A stretch of 60,246 bases of DNA from contig SUWA01000005.1 in the NCBI GenBank assembly GCA_015061695.1, positions 1-60,246 on the forward strand, given 5' to 3'. The position numbers were made by a program, and so were the translations under genes. The notes under the pieces are model-generated. The model did not search any database and was not told the origin of the DNA. It saw only the letters and a list, made by a program, of their open reading frames with translations. Positions 27,120 to 36,173 of the stretch are shown here, one piece after another. Within the stretch, counting starts at the first letter, position 1. Each line of letters starts with the position of its first letter. The stretch is from Lentisphaerota bacterium (GTDB taxonomy: Bacteria; Verrucomicrobiota; Lentisphaeria; Victivallales; Victivallaceae).

Positions 27120-28563
27120 GTTGTTTTTGACCCCCGACGCGGCGGACAAGGCTTCTTACATTGAAATGATGACTGCGACGGCCCAGGCGGTCGCCGCAGC
27201 CATGGATCACCCCCATGCTTATGCGGGGATGGAGCCTTACACGCTGCGTGATGCTGTGCATACCGACGAAATGCTGCCCGAAAAGGGCAGCGATTTTGCC
27301 GCCATTCTTGAAGAAGTCAAAGCCAGGATACTGCCCAACTTGCTGCGCCCGATGTCCACAAATTACATGGCGCATTTGCACAGTCCGGCATTGTTGGAGT
27401 CGATCGCTTCCGAACTGATCATTGCCACGTTCAATCAGTCGATGGACTCGTGGGATCAGTCGCCGGTGGCTACCGAGATCGAGGTGGAAGTCATCCGCAA
27501 TCTCTGCAAGATGTACGGTTATGATGAAGAGCTTGCCGACGGGGTGTTTACTTCCGGCGGCAGTCAGTCGAACTTGTCAGGATTGCTGCTGGCACGCGAT
27601 TGGTTCTGCAATACCGCGCTCAAGTGGGATGTGAAAAAATCCGGGTTGCCGGAAAATTTCCGCAAATTCCGTATGTATTCTTCGGAAATCGCGCACTTTT
27701 CGATGGAAAAGAGCGCTCACCTTATGGGGCTTGGCTACGAATCTGTGGTCAAAGTTCCGGTCAATGATGCCATGCAGATGGATTTGGCGGCGCTTAAAGC
27801 GCTGATTGCCGAAGATGTTAAAAACGGCAATCTGCCGTTCTGTATTGCCGCCACGGTCGGTACGACTGATTTCGGCAGTATCGACGATATGAAAGAACTG
27901 CGCAAGCTGTGCGACGAATACGGCATGTGGCTGCACGCCGATGCCGCTTACGGCAGCGGGGTAGTCATGTCGAAAAAATATGCGCACCGGGTGGCCGGGC
28001 TGGCGGATTGCGACTCAATTACGGTGGACTTCCACAAGATGTTTCTGCTGCCGATCAGCTGCAGTGCGTCGCTGGTCAAGGATAAACGCAACTTTGATGC
28101 GCTGACCATCCACGCCGATTACCTCAACCGCGAGGAAGACGAAGAAGACGGCTACATCAATCTGGTGAACAAATCCATGCAGACCACGCGCCGGTTTGAT
28201 GCGCTCAAAGTGTGGATGTCGTTCAAGATGCGTGGCGCCGAAGGCTGGTCGGAAATCATTACCCGCTGTATTGATAATGCGGCTTATTTTTACGACCGTC
28301 TTGCAGTCAACAAAGATGTGGAAGTTTTTGTCAAGCCGGAAATCAGTTCGGTGGTTTTCCGCGTGCTGCCGCTGCCTGACAGCAAGGAAGATGCCGATAC
28401 GGTCAATAAACGTATCCGGCGCGAGCTGCTGCACAATCGCGGCGTCGTGATCGGTCAAACCGTCTGCAAAGGCCATGTGAGCTTGAAATTCACACTGCTC
28501 AATCCGTTGCTGACGCACGAAAAACTCGACGAACTTCTGTCGCTGATTTTAAGTTTGCGCTGA
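27103..28563 (+). CDS. ddc: L-2,4-diaminobutyrate decarboxylase
   Basis: 486 residues, PLP group-II decarboxylase. FTSGGSQSNLSGLLLARDW, ATVGTTDFGSIDD and HADAAYGSG surround the cofactor, and the PLP lysine is in DFHKMFLLPISCSA (about residue 310). The enzyme forms 1,3-diaminopropane, a precursor of norspermidine. A GTG at 27103 is the chosen start because it overlaps dat with AGGTGG just before; a later ATG would remove the conserved N-terminus. No carboxynorspermidine enzymes are seen in the window. Confidence 0.92.
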   Translation: MKQASKLFLTPDAADKASYIEMMTATAQAVAAAMDHPHAYAGMEPYTLRDAVHTDEMLPEKGSDFAAILEEVKARILPNLLRPMSTNYMAHLHSPALLESIASELIIATFNQSMDSWDQSPVATEIEVEVIRNLCKMYGYDEELADGVFTSGGSQSNLSGLLLARDWFCNTALKWDVKKSGLPENFRKFRMYSSEIAHFSMEKSAHLMGLGYESVVKVPVNDAMQMDLAALKALIAEDVKNGNLPFCIAATVGTTDFGSIDDMKELRKLCDEYGMWLHADAAYGSGVVMSKKYAHRVAGLADCDSITVDFHKMFLLPISCSASLVKDKRNFDALTIHADYLNREEDEEDGYINLVNKSMQTTRRFDALKVWMSFKMRGAEGWSEIITRCIDNAAYFYDRLAVNKDVEVFVKPEISSVVFRVLPLPDSKEDADTVNKRIRRELLHNRGVVIGQTVCKGHVSLKFTLLNPLLTHEKLDELLSLILSLR

Positions 28564-28592
28564 AACGGCAATTTGGCTGCAACAGTGTTTTG

Positions 28593-28644
28593 CGGGGAGC
28601 GAAGAAACTTTTTTTGAGGAAAAAGTTTCTTCGCTCCCCGTTTT
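28593..28644. terminator. Long perfect hairpin after ddc
   Basis: A 21-bp perfect stem (28593-28613 with 28620-28640) encloses a 6-nt loop, and TTTT follows. It ends the dat-ddc operon and, from its A-rich inner stem, could also act on the other strand. Confidence 0.8.
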
Positions 28645-28700
28645 GTCGCGGAATACGCCACTTTCGCTCTTTCAACACCCTTTTTCTGCCTTTTGCCGGC

Positions 28701-28745
28701 AAAAAAAGGGCCGCTGCCCAACCATTCCGGTTGGCAGCGGCCCTT
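28701..28745 (-). terminator. Terminator of the DegT aminotransferase gene
   Basis: AAGGGCCGCTGCC (28706-28718) pairs with GGCAGCGGCCCTT (28733-28745); read on the minus strand it is followed by a T run. Confidence 0.85.
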
Positions 28746-28774
28746 GAAGTATTGCTTTATGCAAGCAAATCAGC

Positions 28775-30034
28775 TTACTTCATGTAGGCAGCGGCGACTT
28801 TCTTGAAGGCGTCGATCATAGCCTGGGTGTGTTCTTCGGTGTAAACCGGGTGGGTGAAGAAGCTGATGGTGCGGTCGGTCATCCAGTTCGCCATCTTGCA
28901 GTTGAACTTGGTGTAGTCGATATTGCGCGAACGCGGATCGTTGAACGGATAACCGGCAACGCCGAAGCCCTTGCGGTCGGTGTAAGCCTGTTCCTTGTAC
29001 ATTTCCGGCCACAGCACGCTGTAAACCGGCACACCTTCAGCGGCAACCGCCTTGATGAAGTCGGCAACCGAAACGGTCAGCTTGTCGGTATCCAGCACAA
29101 ACGGAGCCCACCAGAAAGAGTTCTGGCGTTCTTCAGTATCCACCGGGCAGTATTTGACCAGCGGGTGATCCTTGAGCTGGGCGATCAGCATTTTACCGTT
29201 GCGGATACGGTTGGGCAGGTTCCAGGAGTCGAAGCGTTCGAGTTCCATCAAACCGATCATGCTCTGGATTTCGGTCATACGGAAGTTGAAGCCCACGCGA
29301 CGGTGGATGTAAAGCTGTTTGCCTTCCATTTCCAGCAGATTGAGCTTGGCTTTGACGTCGTAACCGTGGTCACGGAAAGAACGGCATTCCCAGGCCAGAT
29401 CTTCGTCGTTGGTCACGACCATACCGCCTTCACCACCGGTGGTGAAGTGCTTGCTCTGGCAGAAGCTGAAGCAGCCAACGTTACCGATGGTACCGGCTTT
29501 GCGGCCTTTGTACACACCGCCGAAGCACTGGGCGCAGTCTTCGACCACATACAGATTGTGCTTCTTGGCGATTTCCATGATCGGGTCCATATCCGCAACC
29601 ATACCGTAAAGGTGAACCACCACGATGGCCTTGGTGCGTTCGGTGATATTGGCTTCGATCTTGGTGGGATCGAGCAAGTGGTCAGTGCCGACGTCGCAGA
29701 AGACCGGCAGCGCACCAGCCTGCAGAGCGCAGAAGCTCGAGGCAATAAAGCTGTAGGAAGTACAGATCACTTCATCGCCGGGGCCGACGCCCAAGCTGGC
29801 CAAAGCGGTGTGCAGAGCGCAGGTGCCGTTGGCAACGCTGATCGCGTGATTCACGCCCAGCCATTTTGCCCAGGCTTTTTCAAATTCCATACCGACTTTG
29901 CCGGTCCAGTAGTTGACTTTGCCGCTCTTGAGGATGTCAACGACCTTGTCGTAGACTTTTTCGTTGAAGCTCGGCCACATCGGGAAAGCACCATTGTAGG
30001 TCTTTTCGCCGCCGTCGATCGCCAGTTTACTCAT
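28775..30034 (-). CDS. DegT/DnrJ/EryC1/StrS-family PLP aminotransferase
   Basis: 419 residues from the ATG at 30034, which has GAAAGGAAC upstream; in-frame extension further up lacks a start signal. Features of the family: NYWTGKVGMEFEKAWAKW, SVANGTCALHTALASLGVGPG, VVEDCAQCFGG and the PLP lysine in FCQSKHFTTGGEGG (about residue 200). These enzymes aminate keto-sugars for nucleotide-sugar or scyllo-inosamine pathways. No sugar-nucleotide neighbour is present; the nearest gene on the same strand is the rhaA operon, so the substrate stays open. Confidence 0.93.
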   Translation of the reverse strand: MSKLAIDGGEKTYNGAFPMWPSFNEKVYDKVVDILKSGKVNYWTGKVGMEFEKAWAKWLGVNHAISVANGTCALHTALASLGVGPGDEVICTSYSFIASSFCALQAGALPVFCDVGTDHLLDPTKIEANITERTKAIVVVHLYGMVADMDPIMEIAKKHNLYVVEDCAQCFGGVYKGRKAGTIGNVGCFSFCQSKHFTTGGEGGMVVTNDEDLAWECRSFRDHGYDVKAKLNLLEMEGKQLYIHRRVGFNFRMTEIQSMIGLMELERFDSWNLPNRIRNGKMLIAQLKDHPLVKYCPVDTEERQNSFWWAPFVLDTDKLTVSVADFIKAVAAEGVPVYSVLWPEMYKEQAYTDRKGFGVAGYPFNDPRSRNIDYTKFNCKMANWMTDRTISFFTHPVYTEEHTQAMIDAFKKVAAAYMK

Positions 30035-30062
30035 TGTTTTGTTCCTTTCATTAAAAATATAC

Positions 30063-30080
30063 TGCCGGAAAAATCCGGCA
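30063..30080 (-). terminator. Small hairpin before the DegT gene, possible terminator of the rhaA operon
   Basis: TGCCGGA and TCCGGCA form a 7-bp stem with a 4-nt loop. On the minus strand GTATATTTTT follows. It could end the rhaA operon or act in the DegT leader. Confidence 0.4.
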
Positions 30081-30185
30081 CCTTGTTGTTCTGTAGTTAT
30101 AACAATACCGCAGAAAAAGCATTTACGCAAATATTCTGCTTTGTTAATTCCTATTTTTTAATTGTAAAATCTTACGATGCGATAT

Positions 30186-30797
30186 TTACTTGCCGTTGGC
30201 TGCAGCCTTATCCATACTGCGGGCTTTGCGGCGCAGAACCGTCAAAACTTCCGGCGGGTACTTGTAAATATAGTTGAGGATTTCCACCACATCCAGACAA
30301 GTTTCGATCTTGCGGTTCTTCTTGATCTTCATTTCGCGCAGCCGGTCGTTAAGCTCAAAAACCGTTCCATTGGCCAGCAATATATTGCAATGGCGCGTGT
30401 TGGGTTTATCGAACGCCAGCACCATATCCGGGCACTGCCGCAACGCTTCATCAAGATTGGCCCCGCCAAAATAAACGTATGGAATATTTTCGGGTGCAAG
30501 ATCCGAGCGCTTGCGGATCTTTTTGCCCTTGGCCACTTCGCAGAGAAAATGTTCCGGCAAAGCTCCGTAGCGCAGCAGTTCCATCAGCCCGACTCCGTTA
30601 TCGGCGGCCGGCAGCTTGCCGTTGTTGCTGTCGGCACAAAACTTCAGACAATTGTACAAATGAGCCAGATTCTGACTGCAGCGCTCTTTATGCACCCGCG
30701 TATAGCGGTAGTAGTCGCGCCGGTCGCGGCCGTAAGCATTGCTCCAAGCACACGATATTACGCCAAGCAGCAGTAAGATCATAAAAAGTTTGTGCAT
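30186..30797 (-). CDS. Small exported protein resembling the globular part of H-X-DG pseudopilins
   Basis: 203 residues, ATG preceded by AAGGAGG. The N-terminus MHKLFMILLLLGVISCAWS is a signal peptide rather than a prepilin leader. CSQNLAHLYNCLKFCADSNN and GKLPAADNG match the region that follows the helix in pseudopilins (CxxNLKQ...DNxG), and HCNILLANGTVFEL resembles a shortened H-X-DG box. I do not know its function. It is the third gene of the rhaA-kinase unit, 36 bp after the kinase. Confidence 0.75.
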   Translation of the reverse strand: MHKLFMILLLLGVISCAWSNAYGRDRRDYYRYTRVHKERCSQNLAHLYNCLKFCADSNNGKLPAADNGVGLMELLRYGALPEHFLCEVAKGKKIRKRSDLAPENIPYVYFGGANLDEALRQCPDMVLAFDKPNTRHCNILLANGTVFELNDRLREMKIKKNRKIETCLDVVEILNYIYKYPPEVLTVLRRKARSMDKAAANGK

Positions 30798-30833
30798 TCG
30801 ACCTCCTTATCCGGCGCAAACAAGCACGTTTGA

Positions 30834-31859
30834 TTACAATTTATTCTGCAATGCCGCTTTCAATTCTTCGGCGCTGACAGTTGCAGTACCGAGTTTTCTG
30901 ACCACCACCCCGGCGGCATAGTTCGCCAGTTCGGCGCTGTTTTTGGCATCGGCGCCGGCGGCCATGGCCAGTGCGGCGGTGGCCACCACTGTATCGCCCG
31001 CCCCCGAAACATCGTAAACTTCGCTGGCCCGGGTGGGGATCACCGTAGACGTTCCGTCATCGTTGAACAATGCCATACCCTGGGCCGCCAGCGAAATCAA
31101 CAAATGTTTCACCTGCCAGTGTTCGCCAAGCAGCCGGGCCACTTCCTGCAAACTCTTATCGCCAGCGGCATCGCCCCGGGCGGTCGTAGCCGGCAATCCG
31201 GCCATGGCAAAGGCTTCGGAACGGTTGGGCTTCATGACCGTAAGTCCGCGCAGCCGCATACGGTTGCGCGGATTGGGGTCAAGTACGGTTATGACATTGC
31301 ACGCGTTGGCACAGTCGATTATTTCCTGGGTCATTTTTTCGGAAAGCAGACCTTTGGCGTAATCTTCGATGATCAATGCCTGCAGTTTGCCGCTCTGCAA
31401 ATATTTTTTGACATCGCTTACCAGCTTGCAGCGCAGTTCTTCGCCGGCGGGCTGCGGATTTTCGTAGTCGATGCGCAAAAGCTGCTGACTGCCGGAAATC
31501 ACCCGCTCCTTGCGGATACTGGGGCGTTCAAAATCGGTCAGCACGCCGGCCGGATCAATGTTGTAATCTTTGAGCATCTGCCGGATCAGCACACCGTTGC
31601 TGTCGTTGCCGACCAATCCGAATGCCGCCACTTGCCCCCCCAACGTAACGATATTGCGCATAACGTTGGCCGCACCGCCGAGGCAGCAGCTGGTTTTAGT
31701 AACCTGAACCACCGGCACCGGAGCTTCCGGCGAAATACGTTCCACACTGCCCCAGACGTAGCTGTCGATCATCAGATCGCCGATTACGCCGATGCTGCAT
31801 CCGGGGAACTTATTGATTGTATCAAACAAACTGCACATTTTTTTGATCACTTTTCTCAA
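30834..31859 (-). CDS. PfkB-family sugar kinase, HldE domain-I (heptose-7-phosphate kinase) type
   Basis: Up to 341 residues. A TTG at 31859 has GAAGG 7 nt upstream, and an ATG at 31838 is the alternative. GDLMIDSYVWG, RISPEAPVPVVQV and LGGAANVMRNIVTLGG are the hallmarks of HldE/RfaE domain I, and GAGDTVVATAAL holds the catalytic Asp. The cytidylyltransferase half of HldE is absent. It starts 15 bp after rhaA in the same operon, where an L-rhamnulose kinase (RhaB) would be expected, so it may act on rhamnulose rather than on heptose phosphate; both are possible. Confidence 0.88.
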   Translation of the reverse strand: MRKVIKKMCSLFDTINKFPGCSIGVIGDLMIDSYVWGSVERISPEAPVPVVQVTKTSCCLGGAANVMRNIVTLGGQVAAFGLVGNDSNGVLIRQMLKDYNIDPAGVLTDFERPSIRKERVISGSQQLLRIDYENPQPAGEELRCKLVSDVKKYLQSGKLQALIIEDYAKGLLSEKMTQEIIDCANACNVITVLDPNPRNRMRLRGLTVMKPNRSEAFAMAGLPATTARGDAAGDKSLQEVARLLGEHWQVKHLLISLAAQGMALFNDDGTSTVIPTRASEVYDVSGAGDTVVATAALAMAAGADAKNSAELANYAAGVVVRKLGTATVSAEELKAALQNKL

Positions 31860-31874
31860 ACGCGAACCTTCAAT

Positions 31875-33134
31875 TCAGCGCTGCAGCAGAACAGTTTTTT
31901 CGTAATCTTTGATCGCGCTCATGTAATTGCAGCCGGTCGGCACATTGTTGCTGGCGCAGAAGTAATCCCACACCGCGCCCCAGGGCAGACTCTTGGCAGT
32001 TTCCTGCAAAGCCAGACGGCTGGTGAAGTCGAAGCTGTTTTCCGCATCCATCAGCATCTTTTTAGGTTCAAGCAGCGAAATCAGCAGTGCCATCTGGAAA
32101 CTGCGCGCGCCGATGACCCACGCCGCCACGCGGTTGATCGAAGCATCAAAATAGTCCAGCGCGTAGTGGATCTTGTCGCTGTAGCCGTAGGCAACGCTTT
32201 CGCGGGCGATCATCATAAGTTCATCGTTGATGACCGTAACGTGGTCGCTGTCCCAACGGACGCCGCGGCTGACGTGCAGCAATATCTCGTCCATAAAGGT
32301 GAACACGGCCGAAAGTTTTTCGCCGATGCTTTCGGTGGGGTGGAAGTGGCCGGCATCCAGACAGAGCATCTTGTTGCGGGTGGCGCCGTAGAGCATATAA
32401 AACTCGTGCGAACCGACCGTACAGGATTCTGTGCCGATGCCGAAAAGTTTGGCTTCCACGGCATCGCGTTCAAACGCCGGGTCGATCTTTTCGGCAAAAC
32501 ACTTATCCAGCGACTCGGCCAGACGCTGCCGCACGCCGTAGCGGTCGACCGGCAGATCTTTGAAGCCATCCGGCGCCCAGAAGTTGGAAATACAAGGCGT
32601 ACCCAGCACCTTGCCGAACTCTTCGCCGATTTTGCGGCAGGCAATACCGTGGTTGATCCAGAACTCGCGGATGCCTTTATCCGGGTGCGAGAGCGACAGA
32701 CCGTTATCCAGTTTGGGGTGCGAATAAAACGCCGGAGCAAGATCCATGCCGATGTTTTTAGCTTTGGCCCAATCCAGCCAGCCGGAGAAGTTTTCGATCG
32801 TAAACGCGTCGCGGTCCACGCCCGGCAGCATCTTATCGACCTGATGACCCTGCAGGTTGACCCGGTGTTTGCCGGGGATCAGCGCCAGTGCCAGATCCAG
32901 ATCTTTGCGCAGTTCTTCGCTGTTGCGGGCGCGGCCGGGGTAGTTGCCGGTAACCTGACAACCGCCGGTCAGCGCGTGGTTGGTATCTTCGAAGCCGACC
33001 ACATCATCGCCCTGCCAGGCGTGGATGGAAAGGCTTATTTTGTTCAAATTTTCCACTGCTTTGGCGACATCGACGCCATATTCAGCATACTTTTCACAGG
33101 CGAGTTGATAGCTTTTTGCAATGCAGTCCGACAT
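31875..33134 (-). CDS. rhaA: L-rhamnose isomerase
   Basis: 419 residues, full length for the family. The N-terminus follows RhaA closely: SIHAWQGDDVVGFED, LTGGCQVTGNYPGRARN, LIPGKHRVNLQGHQ; further on are FKDLPVDRYGVRQRLAESLD, LDAGHFHPTESI and SRGVRWDSDHV, which supply metal and substrate ligands. It converts L-rhamnose to L-rhamnulose in the cytoplasm. GGAGG precedes the ATG and a good promoter lies at 33177-33205. First gene of a three-gene unit; no rhaB or rhaD is nearby. Confidence 0.95.
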   Translation of the reverse strand: MSDCIAKSYQLACEKYAEYGVDVAKAVENLNKISLSIHAWQGDDVVGFEDTNHALTGGCQVTGNYPGRARNSEELRKDLDLALALIPGKHRVNLQGHQVDKMLPGVDRDAFTIENFSGWLDWAKAKNIGMDLAPAFYSHPKLDNGLSLSHPDKGIREFWINHGIACRKIGEEFGKVLGTPCISNFWAPDGFKDLPVDRYGVRQRLAESLDKCFAEKIDPAFERDAVEAKLFGIGTESCTVGSHEFYMLYGATRNKMLCLDAGHFHPTESIGEKLSAVFTFMDEILLHVSRGVRWDSDHVTVINDELMMIARESVAYGYSDKIHYALDYFDASINRVAAWVIGARSFQMALLISLLEPKKMLMDAENSFDFTSRLALQETAKSLPWGAVWDYFCASNNVPTGCNYMSAIKDYEKTVLLQR

Positions 33135-33176
33135 GTTATTGCCTCCTTGATGTAAAGAATAATTGTGTTATTGGAA

Positions 33177-33205
33177 ACTATAGCACAAATTCAGCGCATG
33201 TGCAA
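33177..33205 (-). promoter_or_regulatory. Promoter of rhaA operon
   Basis: On the minus strand TTGCAC (33205-33200), 17-bp spacer, TATAGT (33182-33177), about 43 bp before the ATG. Confidence 0.6.
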
Positions 33206-33249
33206 ATCTTCAGGTGCATTTTTTGACGCTCTTCAACTTAAAAAACAAT

Positions 33250-33287
33250 AAAAAACCTCTCCGGACAACTGAATTGCTCCGGAGAGG
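33250..33287 (-). terminator. Terminator of the pseudopilin cassette
   Basis: CCTCTCCGGA (33256-33265) pairs with TCCGGAGAGG (33278-33287). On the minus strand a T run follows, 24 bp after the stop of the last cassette gene. Confidence 0.9.
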
Positions 33288-33310
33288 CTGACTTTATATT
33301 GTTATATGGG

Positions 33311-36145
33311 TCAGGGTTCGCTCAAAGTGTGGCTTTCCAACACTGTAACCTTGAACTTGCACTCTTTGTCGTGCAGCCCGCGGCGGCAGTTTTCGGTATC
33401 CTTGCAACTGACAATTTCGCGCCGCAGCCGCGCCACCAGATAAGTTGTGCCGGTGATCTTGTCGTAGTAAACTTTGGTAACACCGTCTTCGACCAGACTT
33501 TCCACCTTGCCGCCGTGATCAAGCCCGTCTTTTTTGCCGGAAATATTGCCGTCTCCGTCAAACTGATAGACCGTACCTTTGATGTCTTTGACCGACTGCG
33601 CCACCACAAATGCCGTAAAGTATTCGTAATTTTCGCCGCAGCGGGTCAGCGGAACGATCTTGCCGATGATCTCTTCGATATGGATTTCGGCCAGATGATC
33701 GCGGAACGGCGATTCGCTGCCGTGCATGGCCCAGTCGGTGATCACATTGGCCAGCTGGGCGCGGCTGATGTAGCGCGGATAAACCGAAGCCGCCGGATCT
33801 ACCGGCTTGCCGCCGTTGGCCTGATAGCACTTGTTGGCGATCCAGCTGCGGAGTTCAGCTTCGGCATCACCGGTCAAAGTATCGGTATTTTTTGCTTCGG
33901 AAATATCGTAACTGTTCATAGCCGGAGTCACAGTATGGTATTTGAGATTTTCCAGCAGCAGCGCAAACGCGCCCTGCATGTTGGCCGGGTAGTTGATATT
34001 GAACTTGTCGCCATTTTCTTCATCGCGGAATTTCAATTTATCCCACAGCATACCGTCATTGAAATAAGTCAGCTGATCGCTGCCGGTCTTGCCCGGTTCG
34101 ATCGCACTCTTGAGGTTGAGTGTCTGCCACTTGACTCCGCGGTGGATCAAGCCGAGTTCCCACGGCGACTCCATGGCTCCGTTGCGGATATAGGCGTTGG
34201 TCAGTTTGGCCGGGTCGTCGTTGGGTTCCAAATCCATTTCTTTGGTCAGATCATCATTTTTAGCGCTGACATCGCGGTTTTTGCCGTTCAAGGCAAAATC
34301 GCCGGCAATAACGTCCCGGGCCAGCGCCTGATCGGAGACCTTCCAATCTTGTTTCCACTCGGCAGCCTTCAAATTGCAGCGGGGATCTTCCACCGCAAAA
34401 TCGGCGTAAATGCTGACATGTTTGTTCGTTTCGGTATCCGAAAATTTCCATTCGATTTCAGTGCCGCTGCCAACGACCGTGCGCGGCAGCGCATCTACGC
34501 TCATGCCTTCCACATAGTCGACATTTTGGTCATTTTCATCCACCAGCACGGCCCGGTCGAATTTAAGTTCGGTGATTTGAACCGTAACCGTGATCGTCGG
34601 TATAGCTGCATTCCGGCCGATCATCCCCACGTTCATAACCGTGGTCTGCTGAAGCATCTGCTGCAGCTGATTGACTGTGATTTCCCCCTCCAGCACGGCA
34701 TAGCCATTGGGTGATACAGTGCCGGTATGATTCAAGGTCAAATTTTCCTGATTGATTTGCTTCGAGCCATTCATCACCGTGCCGGTGCTGGCAGTAACAT
34801 TTATCCGGGCTGAAAAGTTGCGCAGTACCACGCTTTTGGCCGGAAGAGCTTCCGGATAGATATTGATCAACTCGACAAACACCTTTACACTGGGATTGAC
34901 ATCAACAGTCTGGGAGATAAGACGATTGTTGATGATTGGTATTCTCGTATCGGTAAAGGTGTATTCCGCGGTCAAGCCCACCGACGGAACTATCTGATTG
35001 ATGTAAGGCGTCTTTTCGTTGCCGGTATAAGTCGGGTGCGTACCGGCGGTCTGGGTCAGCCAGGTATCCGGCTCCAGGTCGGATGTAACAATTGAATCCG
35101 CATCCATATAATCGCGCAAATTGGCCGCCACCTGATTGCGGAGCGCGGCCGGTTCCAGTTTGATGTCGCTCATCAAAGTCTGATAATCCGTAAAGCTCCT
35201 GGCCGTGGCAATATCAAAGAATATGCGGTCATTGCCCAGATAATCCTCTTCCCGACTGATCTGCTGGTTGGTGGTAAAATAGAGCGAGGCAAACTCTTTG
35301 TATGCTTCGTTGGTGTTGCCGTTGGCCGCACTTTTGCTGTCGGTTGCACCGATCCCCCGGACAAAGTCGTCCTGGATCTTGCTGAAATCAAAGTTGCTGT
35401 TTTTATTGTCGGCCAAACCGTCTTTGCCGAGCATCCAGTCCAGCGTCAGCCAATTACTGTATTTCTGCAAAGAAGCAACACCGTTATTAGTGGTGTAGGC
35501 CAGCAAATTCAATTCCGGGTATTCCAAGCCGATCTGCGGATCTGTGCCTTTGCCCGGCAAAGTCGGGTCGATCCCCAGATTGGGTACGATCACATAAGCC
35601 ACGCGGCCGGTGATCATATCTTTATCAGGATTGTTGTAGTAATAGATCCACTGCGGATAGTCCACATTGACTCCATCGCGGAAGAAACTGCGCCAATGCC
35701 AATCTTTTTTGATGTCGTCCGGCGCAGGCTTGTCGCTTTCAGAGCCGCCGAAATATCTGCGCAGCAGCGGTTTAAGCATCTGATATGCATCGCCGTCTCC
35801 GCCATTGTCTGCGGGGTTGTCGTTGGCCGCCTGCTTCAAGTTGCCATCGTCAGCGATCGAAACGATCGGCGCGGCGATCAACTCATCATCCGCAGGCCGG
35901 TTGCGCATCCAGATCAAATCATCCGCCGAATTTTCCAGCTGGCCGGTGATCCGCACCAATGCGCCGCGTGCCAGCAGCCGCGACGAGTTATTTTCGCTGA
36001 ACGCATAAGCCACGCGCTGTTCCAGCAGACTGCTGGCCAGAAACCCGATCAGCATTATCAACAGCAGCGCCAGCAACGCCAGAGCGAAGATCAGGGCTGC
36101 ACCATCTTCATTTTGCCGGGGGCAACAGTATTTATTTTTGCTCAT
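33311..36145 (-). CDS. Large PilX/GspK-like protein, Verru_Chthon cassette protein A type
   Basis: 944 residues; the ATG follows CAGGAG. The N-terminus is a short basic stretch, then a membrane helix (ALIFALALLALLLIMLIGFL) with the EQRVAYAFSENNSSRLLARGAL continuation (shown split: EQRVAYAF, RLLARGAL) of PilX/GspK-type proteins, which cap pseudopili. The remaining 880 residues are a large extracytoplasmic region, much longer than GspK. Last gene of a five-gene minus-strand cassette that matches in order and kind the Verru_Chthon A-D cassette known from Verrucomicrobia. Assembly-tip or surface role inferred. Confidence 0.85.
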   Translation of the reverse strand: MSKNKYCCPRQNEDGAALIFALALLALLLIMLIGFLASSLLEQRVAYAFSENNSSRLLARGALVRITGQLENSADDLIWMRNRPADDELIAAPIVSIADDGNLKQAANDNPADNGGDGDAYQMLKPLLRRYFGGSESDKPAPDDIKKDWHWRSFFRDGVNVDYPQWIYYYNNPDKDMITGRVAYVIVPNLGIDPTLPGKGTDPQIGLEYPELNLLAYTTNNGVASLQKYSNWLTLDWMLGKDGLADNKNSNFDFSKIQDDFVRGIGATDSKSAANGNTNEAYKEFASLYFTTNQQISREEDYLGNDRIFFDIATARSFTDYQTLMSDIKLEPAALRNQVAANLRDYMDADSIVTSDLEPDTWLTQTAGTHPTYTGNEKTPYINQIVPSVGLTAEYTFTDTRIPIINNRLISQTVDVNPSVKVFVELINIYPEALPAKSVVLRNFSARINVTASTGTVMNGSKQINQENLTLNHTGTVSPNGYAVLEGEITVNQLQQMLQQTTVMNVGMIGRNAAIPTITVTVQITELKFDRAVLVDENDQNVDYVEGMSVDALPRTVVGSGTEIEWKFSDTETNKHVSIYADFAVEDPRCNLKAAEWKQDWKVSDQALARDVIAGDFALNGKNRDVSAKNDDLTKEMDLEPNDDPAKLTNAYIRNGAMESPWELGLIHRGVKWQTLNLKSAIEPGKTGSDQLTYFNDGMLWDKLKFRDEENGDKFNINYPANMQGAFALLLENLKYHTVTPAMNSYDISEAKNTDTLTGDAEAELRSWIANKCYQANGGKPVDPAASVYPRYISRAQLANVITDWAMHGSESPFRDHLAEIHIEEIIGKIVPLTRCGENYEYFTAFVVAQSVKDIKGTVYQFDGDGNISGKKDGLDHGGKVESLVEDGVTKVYYDKITGTTYLVARLRREIVSCKDTENCRRGLHDKECKFKVTVLESHTLSEP

Positions 36146-36173
36146 AATCTTATTCTCCTGCGCTGATCTTGCT

